Of a stretch of DNA of 29,115 bases, positions 15,173 through 23,043 are shown in pieces (the first letter of the stretch is position 1; each line of letters begins with the position of its first letter). Source of the stretch: Tissierella_B sp964485455. Lineage in GTDB: Bacteria > Bacillota > Clostridia > Tissierellales > Tissierellaceae. Under the pieces are notes generated by a model, which was given only the letters and a program-made list of their open reading frames with translations, had not been told where the DNA came from and made no database searches. The stretch spans positions 1 through 29,115 of the forward strand of contig CAZAJU010000016.1 of assembly GCA_964485455.1 (NCBI GenBank), written 5' to 3'. A program made the position numbers and the translations under genes.

Positions 15173-17554
15173 ATGTCAATGGATTTTAGATTAAAGCCCG
15201 AAGAACTTTCTAGCATATGTAACTTGAAGGATCTTCACTTTGAAAATACGTCTCAATTAAAGCCTTTACATGGTATAATTGGACAAAAAAGGGGTGCTGA
15301 AGCCTTGAGCTTTGGTCTTAAGATGAAGAAGAAGGGATATAACATCTATGTTACAGGCATTGGAGGCACAGGAAGAAGCACATTTACTAACTCTATCGCC
15401 AAGGAATTTGCTAATAAGCAGCCTGTTCCTTCTGATTGGATATATGTTTATAATTTTAAGAAAAAGGAATCTCCAAAGGCATTAAGCTTGGCGCCTGGAA
15501 GGGGCAAGGAATTTAAGGAGGAAATAGAGGGTACTATTGAAAACTTGAAGAAACTTATTCCTGAAAGCTTTAAGGGTATGGAGTATGAAAGTAGAAGGAA
15601 TGAAATCTATAGGATAGCTAATCAGAAAAAAACTGAAATATTAAAACACTTAAACGAAAAGTCTAATGAGTATGGATTTGTTTATTCCCCAACGGAGCAG
15701 GGGTTATTATCTATTGCATTAAAAGATGGACGCCCTATGAATGAGGAGGAATATCAAAATCTAAATATAGAAGAAAGAGAAGAGATGATGGCAAAGTACA
15801 ATGAGCTTCATCTTGTAACCTTTGATGATTTCAACGAATTAAGAGAAGTTGATGAAGACCTAGTTCAAAGCTTTAAAGAATTGGATAAAAAAATTGCTTC
15901 AGACCTAGTTCACTTTGATATTAACAAAATTAAAGAAAAGTTTAATGGGAGTGAAAAGATTTCTGAGTACCTAAGAGATTTAGAAGAAGATATACTTGAG
16001 AATATTGATAAGTTTAAGAAAACACCTCCTATAAAGAACTTTACAATATTCGATCTTCCTCCTGATATGGAAGGCAATTTCTTTTTAAGATACAAGGTGA
16101 ATCTTTTTATTGATAATAGTGGTCTTCAACATGCACCTATAATTAATGAATCTAATCCAATTTATTATAATCTAATGGGCTCCATTGAATATAAAAGTCA
16201 AATGGGGGTTCTAGCCACTGATTTCACTCAAATAAAACCTGGATCATTACATCTAGCAAATGGTGGCTACCTAATATTCCAGATGAAGGAGATTTTAACC
16301 AACCCTATCTCTTGGGAGATGCTAAAGCGGGCCCTAAAAACCAATGAGATAAATATTGAAAATCAGAACAAGCTTATGGGCTTGGCAATTACATCAAGTC
16401 TTAAACCAGAACCAATACCCCTTGATGTAAAAGTCATAATTATAGGGGATGAGTATACTTATAGTATCCTTTATGAATATGATGATGATTTCAAGAAGTT
16501 ATTTAAAGTTATGGCAGATTTCGATGTAGAGATGAGTAAGAATGAGGATAATATCAAACTTATGGCTAAATTCATAGCTAGTCACTGTGAAGAGAATGAT
16601 CTTAGACATTTCAATAAAAATGCTGTAGGAAGGATAGTCGAATACAGCACTAGGTTAGCTGAGCATCAAGATAAAATGAGCACTCAATTTAATAAGATTG
16701 TAGAGATTATCTATGAAGCAGATCTTTGGGCTGAGGAGGATGGGGCTGATATAGTATCAGATAAACATATCCAAAAGGCCATAGAAGAGAAAATAAAACG
16801 CTCAAATAAATATGAAGAAAAGCTAAATGAAATGTTTGAAGAAGGCACTATCCTTATGGATTTAGAGGGTGAAAAAATAGGACAAATAAATGGTCTTGCT
16901 GTAATGGGCACAGGTGAATATAGCTTTGGAAAGCCTAGTAGGATTACTGCTTCTGTTTATAGTGGGAAAGATGGTGTTATAAATATTGAAAGAGAGGCAA
17001 ATCAAAGTGGAAGAATACATGATAAGGGTGTATTAATCCTAAGTGGCTATCTAGGGCACAATTATGCTACAACTAAACCTTTAGGCATTACCATAGGAAT
17101 TGGATTTGAGCAGAATTACTCCATTATCGATGGGGATAGTGCATCCAGTACTGAGCTTTACGCCATACTATCATCAATGGCAAAGGTTCCTGTAAAACAA
17201 TATATTGCAGTAACTGGTTCTGTAAACCAAAAGGGAGAAATACAACCTATTGGAGGAGTTAATGAGAAGATAGAAGGATTTTATGAGGTATGTAAGCAAA
17301 GAGGTCTTACAGGTCTTCAGGGTGTTATGATACCAAAGAAAAATATAAAGAATCTAGTCCTAAAAGATGAAGTAGTTAAAGCAGTAAGTGAAGGTAAATT
17401 TCATATTTATGCAATAGAATGTATCGATGAAGGAATCAAGATATTGACAGGATATGAAGCTGGAGCTATGGATGAATTTGGTGAATATCCTGAGGGGACT
17501 CTAAACTATTTAATAATGAAGAATTTAGAGACTATGAGAGCACAAACAGAATAA
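15173..17554 (+). CDS. LonB-like ATP-dependent protease (AAA plus Lon serine protease domain)
   Basis: A 793-residue cytosolic AAA+ protease of the COG1067 type, distinct from classical LonA because it lacks the long N-terminal substrate-binding domain. The nucleotide-binding loop TGIGGTGRST (61-70) has arginine where most P-loops have lysine. A coiled-coil-rich insertion spans roughly 115-280. The second half of the ATPase includes GGYLIFQMKEIL and VIIIGDEYTYS. The Lon protease domain is near the C-terminus, with serine S656 in DGDSASSTELYA and lysine K699 in GGVNEKIEGF, the catalytic dyad. AGGGAGTG precedes the ATG. The gene is monocistronic; no clear terminator follows before the leuA promoter, so readthrough into the leuA leader is possible. 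Function is presumably protein quality control; specific targets are unknown. Confidence 0.9.
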   Translation: MSMDFRLKPEELSSICNLKDLHFENTSQLKPLHGIIGQKRGAEALSFGLKMKKKGYNIYVTGIGGTGRSTFTNSIAKEFANKQPVPSDWIYVYNFKKKESPKALSLAPGRGKEFKEEIEGTIENLKKLIPESFKGMEYESRRNEIYRIANQKKTEILKHLNEKSNEYGFVYSPTEQGLLSIALKDGRPMNEEEYQNLNIEEREEMMAKYNELHLVTFDDFNELREVDEDLVQSFKELDKKIASDLVHFDINKIKEKFNGSEKISEYLRDLEEDILENIDKFKKTPPIKNFTIFDLPPDMEGNFFLRYKVNLFIDNSGLQHAPIINESNPIYYNLMGSIEYKSQMGVLATDFTQIKPGSLHLANGGYLIFQMKEILTNPISWEMLKRALKTNEINIENQNKLMGLAITSSLKPEPIPLDVKVIIIGDEYTYSILYEYDDDFKKLFKVMADFDVEMSKNEDNIKLMAKFIASHCEENDLRHFNKNAVGRIVEYSTRLAEHQDKMSTQFNKIVEIIYEADLWAEEDGADIVSDKHIQKAIEEKIKRSNKYEEKLNEMFEEGTILMDLEGEKIGQINGLAVMGTGEYSFGKPSRITASVYSGKDGVINIEREANQSGRIHDKGVLILSGYLGHNYATTKPLGITIGIGFEQNYSIIDGDSASSTELYAILSSMAKVPVKQYIAVTGSVNQKGEIQPIGGVNEKIEGFYEVCKQRGLTGLQGVMIPKKNIKNLVLKDEVVKAVSEGKFHIYAIECIDEGIKILTGYEAGAMDEFGEYPEGTLNYLIMKNLETMRAQTE

Positions 17555-17583
17555 CATGGAGTTACCAAAGACAATTTTTGAAA

Positions 17584-17668
17584 AAGGTATTGACATCTTT
17601 TGTGGTCAGAATATATAATTAATTTTAATTACAAAGTGCATGGAGAAAGAGAAAGATATCAATACCTT
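17584..17668. repeat. 17-bp inverted repeat spanning the leuA promoter
   Basis: AAGGTATTGACATCTTT (17584-17600) is the reverse complement of AAAGATATCAATACCTT (17652-17668) at 16 of 17 positions, with 51 bp between. The first arm contains the -35 hexamer and the second lies in the leader at the base of the T-box. Only a readthrough transcript would contain both arms as RNA. Confidence 0.7.
17590..17619 (+). promoter_or_regulatory. Sigma-A promoter of the leu operon
   Basis: A perfect -35 TTGACA (17590-17595) and a perfect -10 TATAAT (17614-17619) are separated by 18 nt and sit directly before the T-box leader. Transcription would start near 17626. Confidence 0.8.
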
Positions 17669-17903
17669 GTTTAAAGAGAGCTAATATTGGTGGGAGTTAG
17701 CATCAGGGTGATATGTAATACTAGCTTTCTGGCATTCTCGCTGAGAAATCTAAAATTAGGTGAGAACGGAGCCACCGTTATATGGCTACTGGATGATTGT
17801 CCAGGATTGAGGCAGCATAGCTGTGAATTAGGGTGGTAACACGAGTTTAACCTTCGTCCCTATAAGTTTGACTTAAAGACTTATAGGAACGAAGGTTTTT
17901 TTT
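17640..17903 (+). promoter_or_regulatory. T-box leader of leuA, probable Leu (CUA) specifier
   Basis: A tRNA-sensing transcription attenuator. The apical stem I starts with the AGAGAG string followed by GCTAA...GGTGGGAGTTAGC. The specifier, inferred by alignment with the second T-box in this window, is CTA (17721-17723), preceded by TA and followed by GCTTTCTGG. Stem III GCCACCGTTATATGGC is at 17771-17786. The T-box sequence AGGGTGGTAACACG is at 17830-17843. The terminator stem uses AACCTTCGT...ACGAAGGTT between 17849 and 17898 and ends in a run of T. Uncharged tRNA-Leu should favour the antiterminator and allow leuA expression. T-box class certain, specifier moderate. Confidence 0.93.
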
Positions 17904-17904
17904 A

Positions 17905-18019
17905 TGACCTAACCCGATTTGCAGTGTAGTTTTGCAAATCGATGGTAGGTCAAACGCAATAAGCACCAAATTTGCACGACTGTAAGGAGTGAACAAATTT
18001 GAGTTGCGAAACTGCGTAT
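17905..18019 (+). ncRNA. Structured leader element, copy A (before leuA), unrecognised
   Basis: It starts one nucleotide after the T-box terminator tail. Hairpin 1: TGACCTA (17905-17911) with TAGGTCA (17946-17952), CC with GG, and CGATTTGCA (17915-17923) with TGCAAATCG (17933-17941). Hairpin 2: CGCAA (17955-17959) with TTGCG (18004-18008), CAAATTTG (17967-17974) with CAAATTTG (17994-18001), and CAC with GTG (17975-17977/17989-17991). The hairpin 1 loop strand GCAGT (17921-17925) is complementary to ACTGC (18011-18015). A second, diverged copy precedes ilvA with compensating changes. No match to riboswitch classes I know (for instance no ykkC/ppGpp signature). The remaining ~50 nt to leuA carry an AT-rich GAATTGTGAATTG segment absent from copy B, then the GGGGGAT ribosome binding site. 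Confidence 0.75.
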
Positions 18020-18070
18020 CTGAGAAATGACATAATTTTGAATTGTGAATTGAAATTAAGGGGGATATTA

Positions 18071-19573
18071 ATGTCAAAGAGAATTAGTTTTTTTGATACT
18101 ACATTAAGAGATGGAGAACAATCTCCAGGATGTAGTATGAATATAAAGGAAAAGTTGTTGTTAGCTAAACAGCTAGAAAAATTGGGAGTAGATGTAATAG
18201 AAGCAGGGTTCGCTGCATCCTCTGATGGAGATTTTCAATCAGTACAGATGATTGCTAACGAAATTAAAAACTCCACTGTAGCTGTTCTTGCAAGAACTGT
18301 ACAAAACGATATTGAAAAAGCATGGGAAGCAGTAAAGGGTGCTGCTAAGCCTAGAATCCATACATTTATTGCCACATCTGATATCCATATGAAGTATAAG
18401 CTAAAGATGGAACCAGAGGATGTTATCAAAAGAGCAGAGGAAATGGTAAGATATGCATCTAGCCTATGTCCTGAAGTGGAATTTTCAGCAGAGGATGCTA
18501 CAAGAAGCAATACGGATTTTCTTGCAGAAATCTTTGACAGGGTCATTGAAGCAGGAGCTAAAATCATAAATATCCCTGATACAGTAGGATATACAACACC
18601 AGATGAGTACTATAATTTCATTATGGATGTTAGAAAAAAATCAAAGCATTTAGATAAGGTGCAAATTTCTGTACACTGTCATAATGACTTAGGTTTAGCT
18701 GTGGCAAATACCTTGGCGGCTGCAAAAGCTGGTGCAACCCAGTTTGAATGTACAATAAATGGTATTGGTGAGAGAGCTGGAAATGCAGCTTTAGAAGAAT
18801 TAGCTATGATTATGAGCGTAAGAGGCGATGCATATGGTCTTGAATCTGGAATAAATACAAAAGAGATAATGAAGACCAGCCATCTTTTAACTAGTATTAC
18901 AGGTGTTTCGGTTCAACCTAATAAAGCTATAGTAGGAGCTAATGCCTTCGCTCATGAATCAGGAATCCATCAGCATGGAGTTCTTAGCCACCGTGAAACC
19001 TATGAAATAATGACACCTGAATCTGTAGGGCTTACTATGAACAAGATGGTACTTGGAAAGCACTCAGGAAGACATGCATTCAAAGATAAATTACAATCCC
19101 TAGGATATGACCTAACTCAAGAAGAGTTGGATAAGGCATTTGAGGAGTTTAAGAAACTAGCTGATGTGAAAAAGCAAGTCTTTGATAAGGATATAGAAGC
19201 AATTCTTACTAACAGAGAAGTAAAGGCTGAGGATAAATACAAGTTAGTAAGATTTGTAATTAACAGTGGAAATACAATAACAACTACAGCTTCTGTAGTA
19301 TTAAATAAAGATGGTCAAGACATAGAAGGCATAGCTGTTGCTGGGGGGCCAGTAGATGCAGCTATTAGAGCTATAGATAAGTGTTTAGATATAGAAGTTC
19401 AGCTAGAAGACTATTCCATTCAATCAGTAACAGAAGGTACAGATGCTCTAGGCTATTCAGTAATAAAGATTAAATATAATGACCACAACTATATTGGAAA
19501 AGGCATGAGCATAAATATTGTAGAAGCAAGTATTAAAGCATATCTAAATGCAGTAAATAGTATTTTTATCTAG
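18071..19573 (+). CDS. leuA: 2-isopropylmalate synthase
   Basis: It condenses 2-oxoisovalerate with acetyl-CoA to 2-isopropylmalate, the committed step of leucine synthesis. The 500-residue product starts at ATG 18071, set by GGGGGAT 5-10 nt upstream; an in-frame TTG at 17999 lies inside the structured leader and is rejected. The catalytic barrel has FFDTTLRDGEQSPG (R13, D14) and metal-binding HCHNDLG (H202, H204), plus GIGERAGNAALEE and HESGIHQHG. The C-terminal regulatory domain (about 390-500), which binds leucine for feedback inhibition, is present with its glycine-rich VAGGPVDAAIRAID segment. Citramalate or homocitrate synthase are possible relatives, but the Leu-type T-box and the leuCDB genes behind it decide for LeuA. 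Confidence 0.95.
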   Translation: MSKRISFFDTTLRDGEQSPGCSMNIKEKLLLAKQLEKLGVDVIEAGFAASSDGDFQSVQMIANEIKNSTVAVLARTVQNDIEKAWEAVKGAAKPRIHTFIATSDIHMKYKLKMEPEDVIKRAEEMVRYASSLCPEVEFSAEDATRSNTDFLAEIFDRVIEAGAKIINIPDTVGYTTPDEYYNFIMDVRKKSKHLDKVQISVHCHNDLGLAVANTLAAAKAGATQFECTINGIGERAGNAALEELAMIMSVRGDAYGLESGINTKEIMKTSHLLTSITGVSVQPNKAIVGANAFAHESGIHQHGVLSHRETYEIMTPESVGLTMNKMVLGKHSGRHAFKDKLQSLGYDLTQEELDKAFEEFKKLADVKKQVFDKDIEAILTNREVKAEDKYKLVRFVINSGNTITTTASVVLNKDGQDIEGIAVAGGPVDAAIRAIDKCLDIEVQLEDYSIQSVTEGTDALGYSVIKIKYNDHNYIGKGMSINIVEASIKAYLNAVNSIFI

Positions 19574-19642
19574 ACTAAAGTGGAAAAGTACAAAGATAGA
19601 TATTCTAGATAAAAAATCTAACAATAGGAGGAATTTTAGATA

Positions 19643-20902
19643 ATGGGTATGACGATGACACAAAAGATCCTTGCAGCACATGCAGGACTAGATAAAGTAG
19701 AGCCTGGTCAATTTATCGAAGCTAAGCTTGATATGGTTTTAGCAAATGATATAACTGGACCTGTTGCCATAAAAGAGTTTAATAGGATGGGTGCTAAAGA
19801 TGTATTTGATAAGAATAAGATTTCATTAGTTCCTGACCACTTTACACCTAATAAAGATATAAAATCTGCAGAGCAATGTAGATGTCTAAGGGAATTTGCT
19901 TACGATAAAGAGATAACAAACTATTTTGAAATAGGTGAAATGGGTATAGAACATGCTCTATTACCTGAAAAAGGACTTGTAGTAGCAGGAGATGTTGTAA
20001 TAGGAGCTGACTCCCATACATGTACTTATGGAGCTCTTGGAGCTTTTTCTACAGGAGTAGGAAGTACTGATATGGCAGCAGGAATGGCAATTGGCGAGTG
20101 TTGGTTTAAGGTTCCATCAGCTATTAAATTCAATCTTATTGGGAAACCTTCTAAATGGGTTAGTGGAAAAGATGTAATTCTTCATATAATAGGGAAAATA
20201 GGTGTTGATGGTGCTTTATATAAATCCATGGAATTCGTTGGAGATGGAATAAAGAATTTGACTATGGATGATAGATTTACAATTGCGAACATGGCTATTG
20301 AAGCAGGTGCAAAAAATGGAATATTCCCAGTAGATGAAGTAACAAAGGAATATATTAAAACTCATTCAACTAGGGAATTTAAGGTTTATGAAGCAGATGA
20401 AGACGCTGTATATGATGAGGAGATTACAATAGATTTATCTCAATTAAGACCTACTGTTTCCTTCCCTCATTTACCAGAAAACACTAGAACTATTGATGAG
20501 GTCGGAGAAATAGAAATTGATCAAGTTGTTATAGGCTCCTGTACTAATGGTAGAATACAAGATTTAAGACAGGCTGCAGAAGTCTTAAAGGGACAGAAGG
20601 TTAAGAAGGGTGTTAGAGCAATAATATTCCCTGCTACTCAAAAGATTTATTTACAAGCTATAGAAGAAGGACTTATCACAACATTTATACAGGCAGGAGC
20701 CATAGTAAGTACACCTACTTGTGGACCATGTCTTGGTGGACATATGGGTATATTGGCTGCAAATGAAAGATGTGTTGCAACAACTAATCGAAACTTCGTT
20801 GGAAGAATGGGCCATATTACATCAGAAATATATTTAGCAAGTCCAGCAGTAGCAGCTGCATCTGCAATAGCAGGTAAAATTTACAATCCTGAGAATATTT
20901 AA
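19643..20902 (+). CDS. leuC: 3-isopropylmalate dehydratase large subunit
   Basis: With LeuD it isomerises 2-isopropylmalate to 3-isopropylmalate through a [4Fe-4S] cluster. The 419-residue protein is the shorter, anaerobe/archaeal-type LeuC rather than the ~465-residue proteobacterial form. Cluster cysteines are visible at C300 (VIGSCTNGR) and C360/C363 (TPTCGPCLGG), with GADSHTCTYGALGAF at 121-135 as the family signature. AGGAGG lies 11 nt before the ATG, slightly long spacing; nearby in-frame ATGs are further away. It follows leuA by 69 nt and is followed by leuD after 11 nt. Homoaconitase belongs to the same subfamily but the operon context favours LeuC. Confidence 0.95.
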   Translation: MGMTMTQKILAAHAGLDKVEPGQFIEAKLDMVLANDITGPVAIKEFNRMGAKDVFDKNKISLVPDHFTPNKDIKSAEQCRCLREFAYDKEITNYFEIGEMGIEHALLPEKGLVVAGDVVIGADSHTCTYGALGAFSTGVGSTDMAAGMAIGECWFKVPSAIKFNLIGKPSKWVSGKDVILHIIGKIGVDGALYKSMEFVGDGIKNLTMDDRFTIANMAIEAGAKNGIFPVDEVTKEYIKTHSTREFKVYEADEDAVYDEEITIDLSQLRPTVSFPHLPENTRTIDEVGEIEIDQVVIGSCTNGRIQDLRQAAEVLKGQKVKKGVRAIIFPATQKIYLQAIEEGLITTFIQAGAIVSTPTCGPCLGGHMGILAANERCVATTNRNFVGRMGHITSEIYLASPAVAAASAIAGKIYNPENI

Positions 20903-20913
20903 GGGGGAACGAC

Positions 20914-21402
20914 ATGAAGGCTAAGGGAAAGGTTTTTAAATACGGTGACAATATAGATACAGATGTTATAATACCTGCAAGATACTTAAGCACAGGTGAT
21001 CCAGAGGAGCTTAAAAAGCACTGTATGGAGGATATAGATAAAGAGTTTGTAAAGAATGTGAAATCAGGAGATATCATGGTTGGGCAAAAGAATTTTGGCT
21101 GTGGTTCATCTAGAGAGCATGCTCCTGTTGCAATTAAGGCATCAGGAATATCATGTGTAATAGCTGAAAGTTTTGCTAGAATATTCTACAGAAATTCCTT
21201 CAATATTGGTCTTCCAATTATCGAAAGTCCTGAGGCATCCAAAGGAATAGACGCTGGGGATGAAGTTGAGATAGATTTCGAAAGTGGAGAGATTAAGAAT
21301 ATCACTAAGGGTGAAACCTACAAGGCTCAATCCTATCCAGAGTTTATCCAAAGAATAATTGCAAAGGATGGACTGGTTAATTACATTCAAGACAGAATAT
21401 AG
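20914..21402 (+). CDS. leuD: 3-isopropylmalate dehydratase small subunit
   Basis: The swivelling small subunit that completes the LeuC active site. The 162-residue length is typical of the short form paired with a ~420-residue LeuC. It begins KAKGKVFKYGDNIDTDVIIPARYL, and carries the substrate-recognition loop NFGCGSSREHAP around 69-80 and the ESFARIFYRNSFNIGLP stretch. The ribosome binding site AAGGGGGA lies 8 nt before the ATG, in the short gap after leuC. leuB starts 14 nt after its stop, so the leuCDB genes are translated from one message. Confidence 0.96.
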   Translation: MKAKGKVFKYGDNIDTDVIIPARYLSTGDPEELKKHCMEDIDKEFVKNVKSGDIMVGQKNFGCGSSREHAPVAIKASGISCVIAESFARIFYRNSFNIGLPIIESPEASKGIDAGDEVEIDFESGEIKNITKGETYKAQSYPEFIQRIIAKDGLVNYIQDRI

Positions 21403-21416
21403 GGGGAAAAAATAGA

Positions 21417-22493
21417 ATGGAATATAATATAGCTGTAGTAAAGGGCGATGGAATTGGCCCAGAAGTCGTAGATTCAGCCATTGAAATCCTTGACTTAATT
21501 GGAGAAAAGTATGGTCATAAATTTTCATATAAGGAAGTATTAGCTGGCGGTTGTGCCTATGATGTTTATGGAGAGCCTTTGCCTCAAGAGACCATAGATG
21601 TATGTAAGAAATCCCAAGCAGTTCTATTGGGAGCTGTTGGAGGAAATAAATGGGATGTTCTCCCTGGAGACAAAAGACCTGAAAGAGCTATTTTAGGCCT
21701 TAGAAAGGAACTTGGATTATTTGCAAATCTAAGACCAGGAATGCTATTTAAAGCTTTGGAGGAATCCTGTCCTTTAAAAGCTGAAATCGTTGGTGATGGA
21801 TTCGATATCTTAGTGGTTAGAGAGCTAACAGGGGGAATCTATTTTGGTGAAAGGGGCATAAAGGATACAGAAAATGGCCCTACGGCTTATGATATAGAAA
21901 CCTATAGCGAAATGGAAGTAAGAAGAATCGCAAAGATTGGATTCGAAATGGCCATGAAGAGAAATAAGCATGTTACAAGTGTTGATAAATCAAATGTTCT
22001 TGAGAGTTCAAGACTTTGGAGAAAAATAGTTACTGAGGTTTCAAAGGAATACCCTGAAGTTGAACTAGACCATATGTATGTTGACAATGCTTCAATGCAA
22101 GTGATTAGAAACCCTAAACAATTTGATGTAATTTTAACTACTAATTTGTTTGGAGATATACTATCTGATGAGATTAGTATGCTTACAGGGTCCATAGGAA
22201 TGCTTCCTTCAGCTAGTTTGGGAACAGGTACAGGACTATTTGAACCAATACACGGTTCAGCTCCTGATATAGCTGGAAAGGGAATAGCAAATCCTATCGC
22301 AACAATTCTTTCAGCAGCAATGATGTTGAGATTTGCCTTTGATCTTAAGGAAGAAGCAAATTGTATAGAATCTGCAATAGATAATATTTTAAATGCAGGG
22401 CATAGAACAGGTGATATTGGTAAGAGAGGCGAAAAGATCCTTACAACTGCAGAGATGACAGAGGTTATAAAAGCAGAAATAAAAAGAGCTTAA
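21417..22493 (+). CDS. leuB: 3-isopropylmalate dehydrogenase
   Basis: It oxidises and decarboxylates 3-isopropylmalate with NAD+ to 2-oxoisocaproate, the direct precursor of leucine. The 358-residue protein contains the N-terminal VVKGDGIGPEVV, the substrate-binding region LRKELGLFANLRP and RELTGGIYFGERG, the metal-binding NLFGDILSDEIS, and the NAD-type GSAPDIAGKGIANP loop where aspartate indicates NAD rather than NADP use. The start follows AGGGGGAA. It is the last gene of the leu block; a T-rich stretch and a new promoter lie within 65 nt after its stop, so transcription of the ilv block is probably initiated separately. Confidence 0.97.
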   Translation: MEYNIAVVKGDGIGPEVVDSAIEILDLIGEKYGHKFSYKEVLAGGCAYDVYGEPLPQETIDVCKKSQAVLLGAVGGNKWDVLPGDKRPERAILGLRKELGLFANLRPGMLFKALEESCPLKAEIVGDGFDILVVRELTGGIYFGERGIKDTENGPTAYDIETYSEMEVRRIAKIGFEMAMKRNKHVTSVDKSNVLESSRLWRKIVTEVSKEYPEVELDHMYVDNASMQVIRNPKQFDVILTTNLFGDILSDEISMLTGSIGMLPSASLGTGTGLFEPIHGSAPDIAGKGIANPIATILSAAMMLRFAFDLKEEANCIESAIDNILNAGHRTGDIGKRGEKILTTAEMTEVIKAEIKRA

Positions 22494-22507
22494 GCATTGA
22501 AGTAGAC

Positions 22508-22552
22508 CCCCCTAAAATTGGGCTGGTGCGTCCCTGGTTTTTTTATAAAAAG
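22508..22552 (+). terminator. Possible weak terminator after leuB
   Basis: A G+C-rich stretch (CCCCCC...GGG...CCC) that can form only short GGG/CCC stems is followed by a run of seven T. It lies immediately before the -35 box of the ilvA promoter. The T run is clear but the hairpin is poor. Confidence 0.35.
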
Positions 22553-22554
22553 TA

Positions 22555-22583
22555 TTGACAACTTTTAAAAAAAAGAGTAATAT
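22555..22583 (+). promoter_or_regulatory. Sigma-A promoter of the ilv operon
   Basis: A perfect -35 TTGACA (22555-22560) and a -10 TAATAT (22578-22583) with ideal 17-nt spacing precede the T-box leader. Transcription would start near 22590. Confidence 0.8.
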
Positions 22584-22599
22584 ATCTTTTAATTAAAAA

Positions 22600-22903
22600 A
22601 ATTCAGTCAAATTAAAATGTTTTGACGGAGAGAAAAATACATGTACTTAATCACAGAGAACTGACGAAGGGTGAGAGTCAGAGTTAAGAGTGTATATACT
22701 AATCACTCCGGAACTGTCGAATTGAAATGAGCAATCAGAGTAAATAAGACCGGAATTCTCATTTAGGAGATGCCACCGTTATATGGCTAGGGTTAATTTA
22801 AATTGACCTGAAGAGTCAGCTAATGCGAGTTAGCAGTAAACTTGGGTGGTACCACGAAACTATTCGTCCCTAGTATATTTTATATATACTAGGGACGTTT
22901 TTT
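22600..22903 (+). promoter_or_regulatory. T-box leader of ilvA, Ile (AUC) specifier
   Basis: A second T-box attenuator. The stem I apical hairpin has CTGACGAAGGGTGAGAGTCAG preceded by AGAGAA. The specifier ATC (22702-22704) is followed by ACTCCGGAAC, the usual sequence pattern after a specifier. Stem III GCCACCGTTATATGGC (22772-22787) is identical to that of the leuA T-box. The T-box sequence TGGGTGGTACCACG is at 22843-22856. The terminator CGTCCCTAGTATAT...ATATACTAGGGACG ends at 22897 and runs into TTTTTT. Isoleucine starvation should open ilvA-ilvD expression, consistent with the downstream genes. Confidence 0.95.
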
Positions 22904-22904
22904 A

Positions 22905-23023
22905 TGACCTAACCCGATTTGATAAGCGGTTTTCTTAACAAATCGATGGTAGGTCAAATGCAACGAACACCAAATTTGTACGAGTAGAACGAGTAAACAA
23001 ATTTGAGTTGTGAGACTGCTTAT
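22905..23023 (+). ncRNA. Structured leader element, copy B (before ilvA), unrecognised
   Basis: Second copy of the post-T-box element. Hairpin 1: TGACCTA (22905-22911) with TAGGTCA (22950-22956) and CGATTTG (22915-22921) with CAAATCG (22939-22945). Hairpin 2: TGCAA (22959-22963) with TTGTG (23008-23012), CAAATTTG (22971-22978) with CAAATTTG (22998-23005), and TAC with GTA (22979-22981/22993-22995). The loop strand ATAAGCGGT (22922-22930) can pair over 9 positions with ACTGCTTAT (23015-23023), which ends two nucleotides before the AAAGGGGGA ribosome binding site of ilvA. The same TAAG can instead pair with CTTA (22934-22937) inside hairpin 1, so two folds compete. Confidence 0.75.
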
Positions 23024-23043
23024 TTAAAGGGGGAGCAATATCA

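Noticed and set aside
17905..18019. ykkC-type ppGpp riboswitch, known to occur with T-boxes at branched-chain genes
   Set aside because: The conserved AGGGUUCC-type strings of that class are absent, and no terminator follows the element.
17905..23023. Exact 5000-bp spacing of the two structured elements
   Set aside because: A coincidence of gene lengths; the DNA between them is ordinary unique coding sequence.
17905..23023. Twister or hammerhead ribozyme in the repeated leader element
   Set aside because: Neither the twister core strings nor the hammerhead CUGANGA/GAA core could be found.
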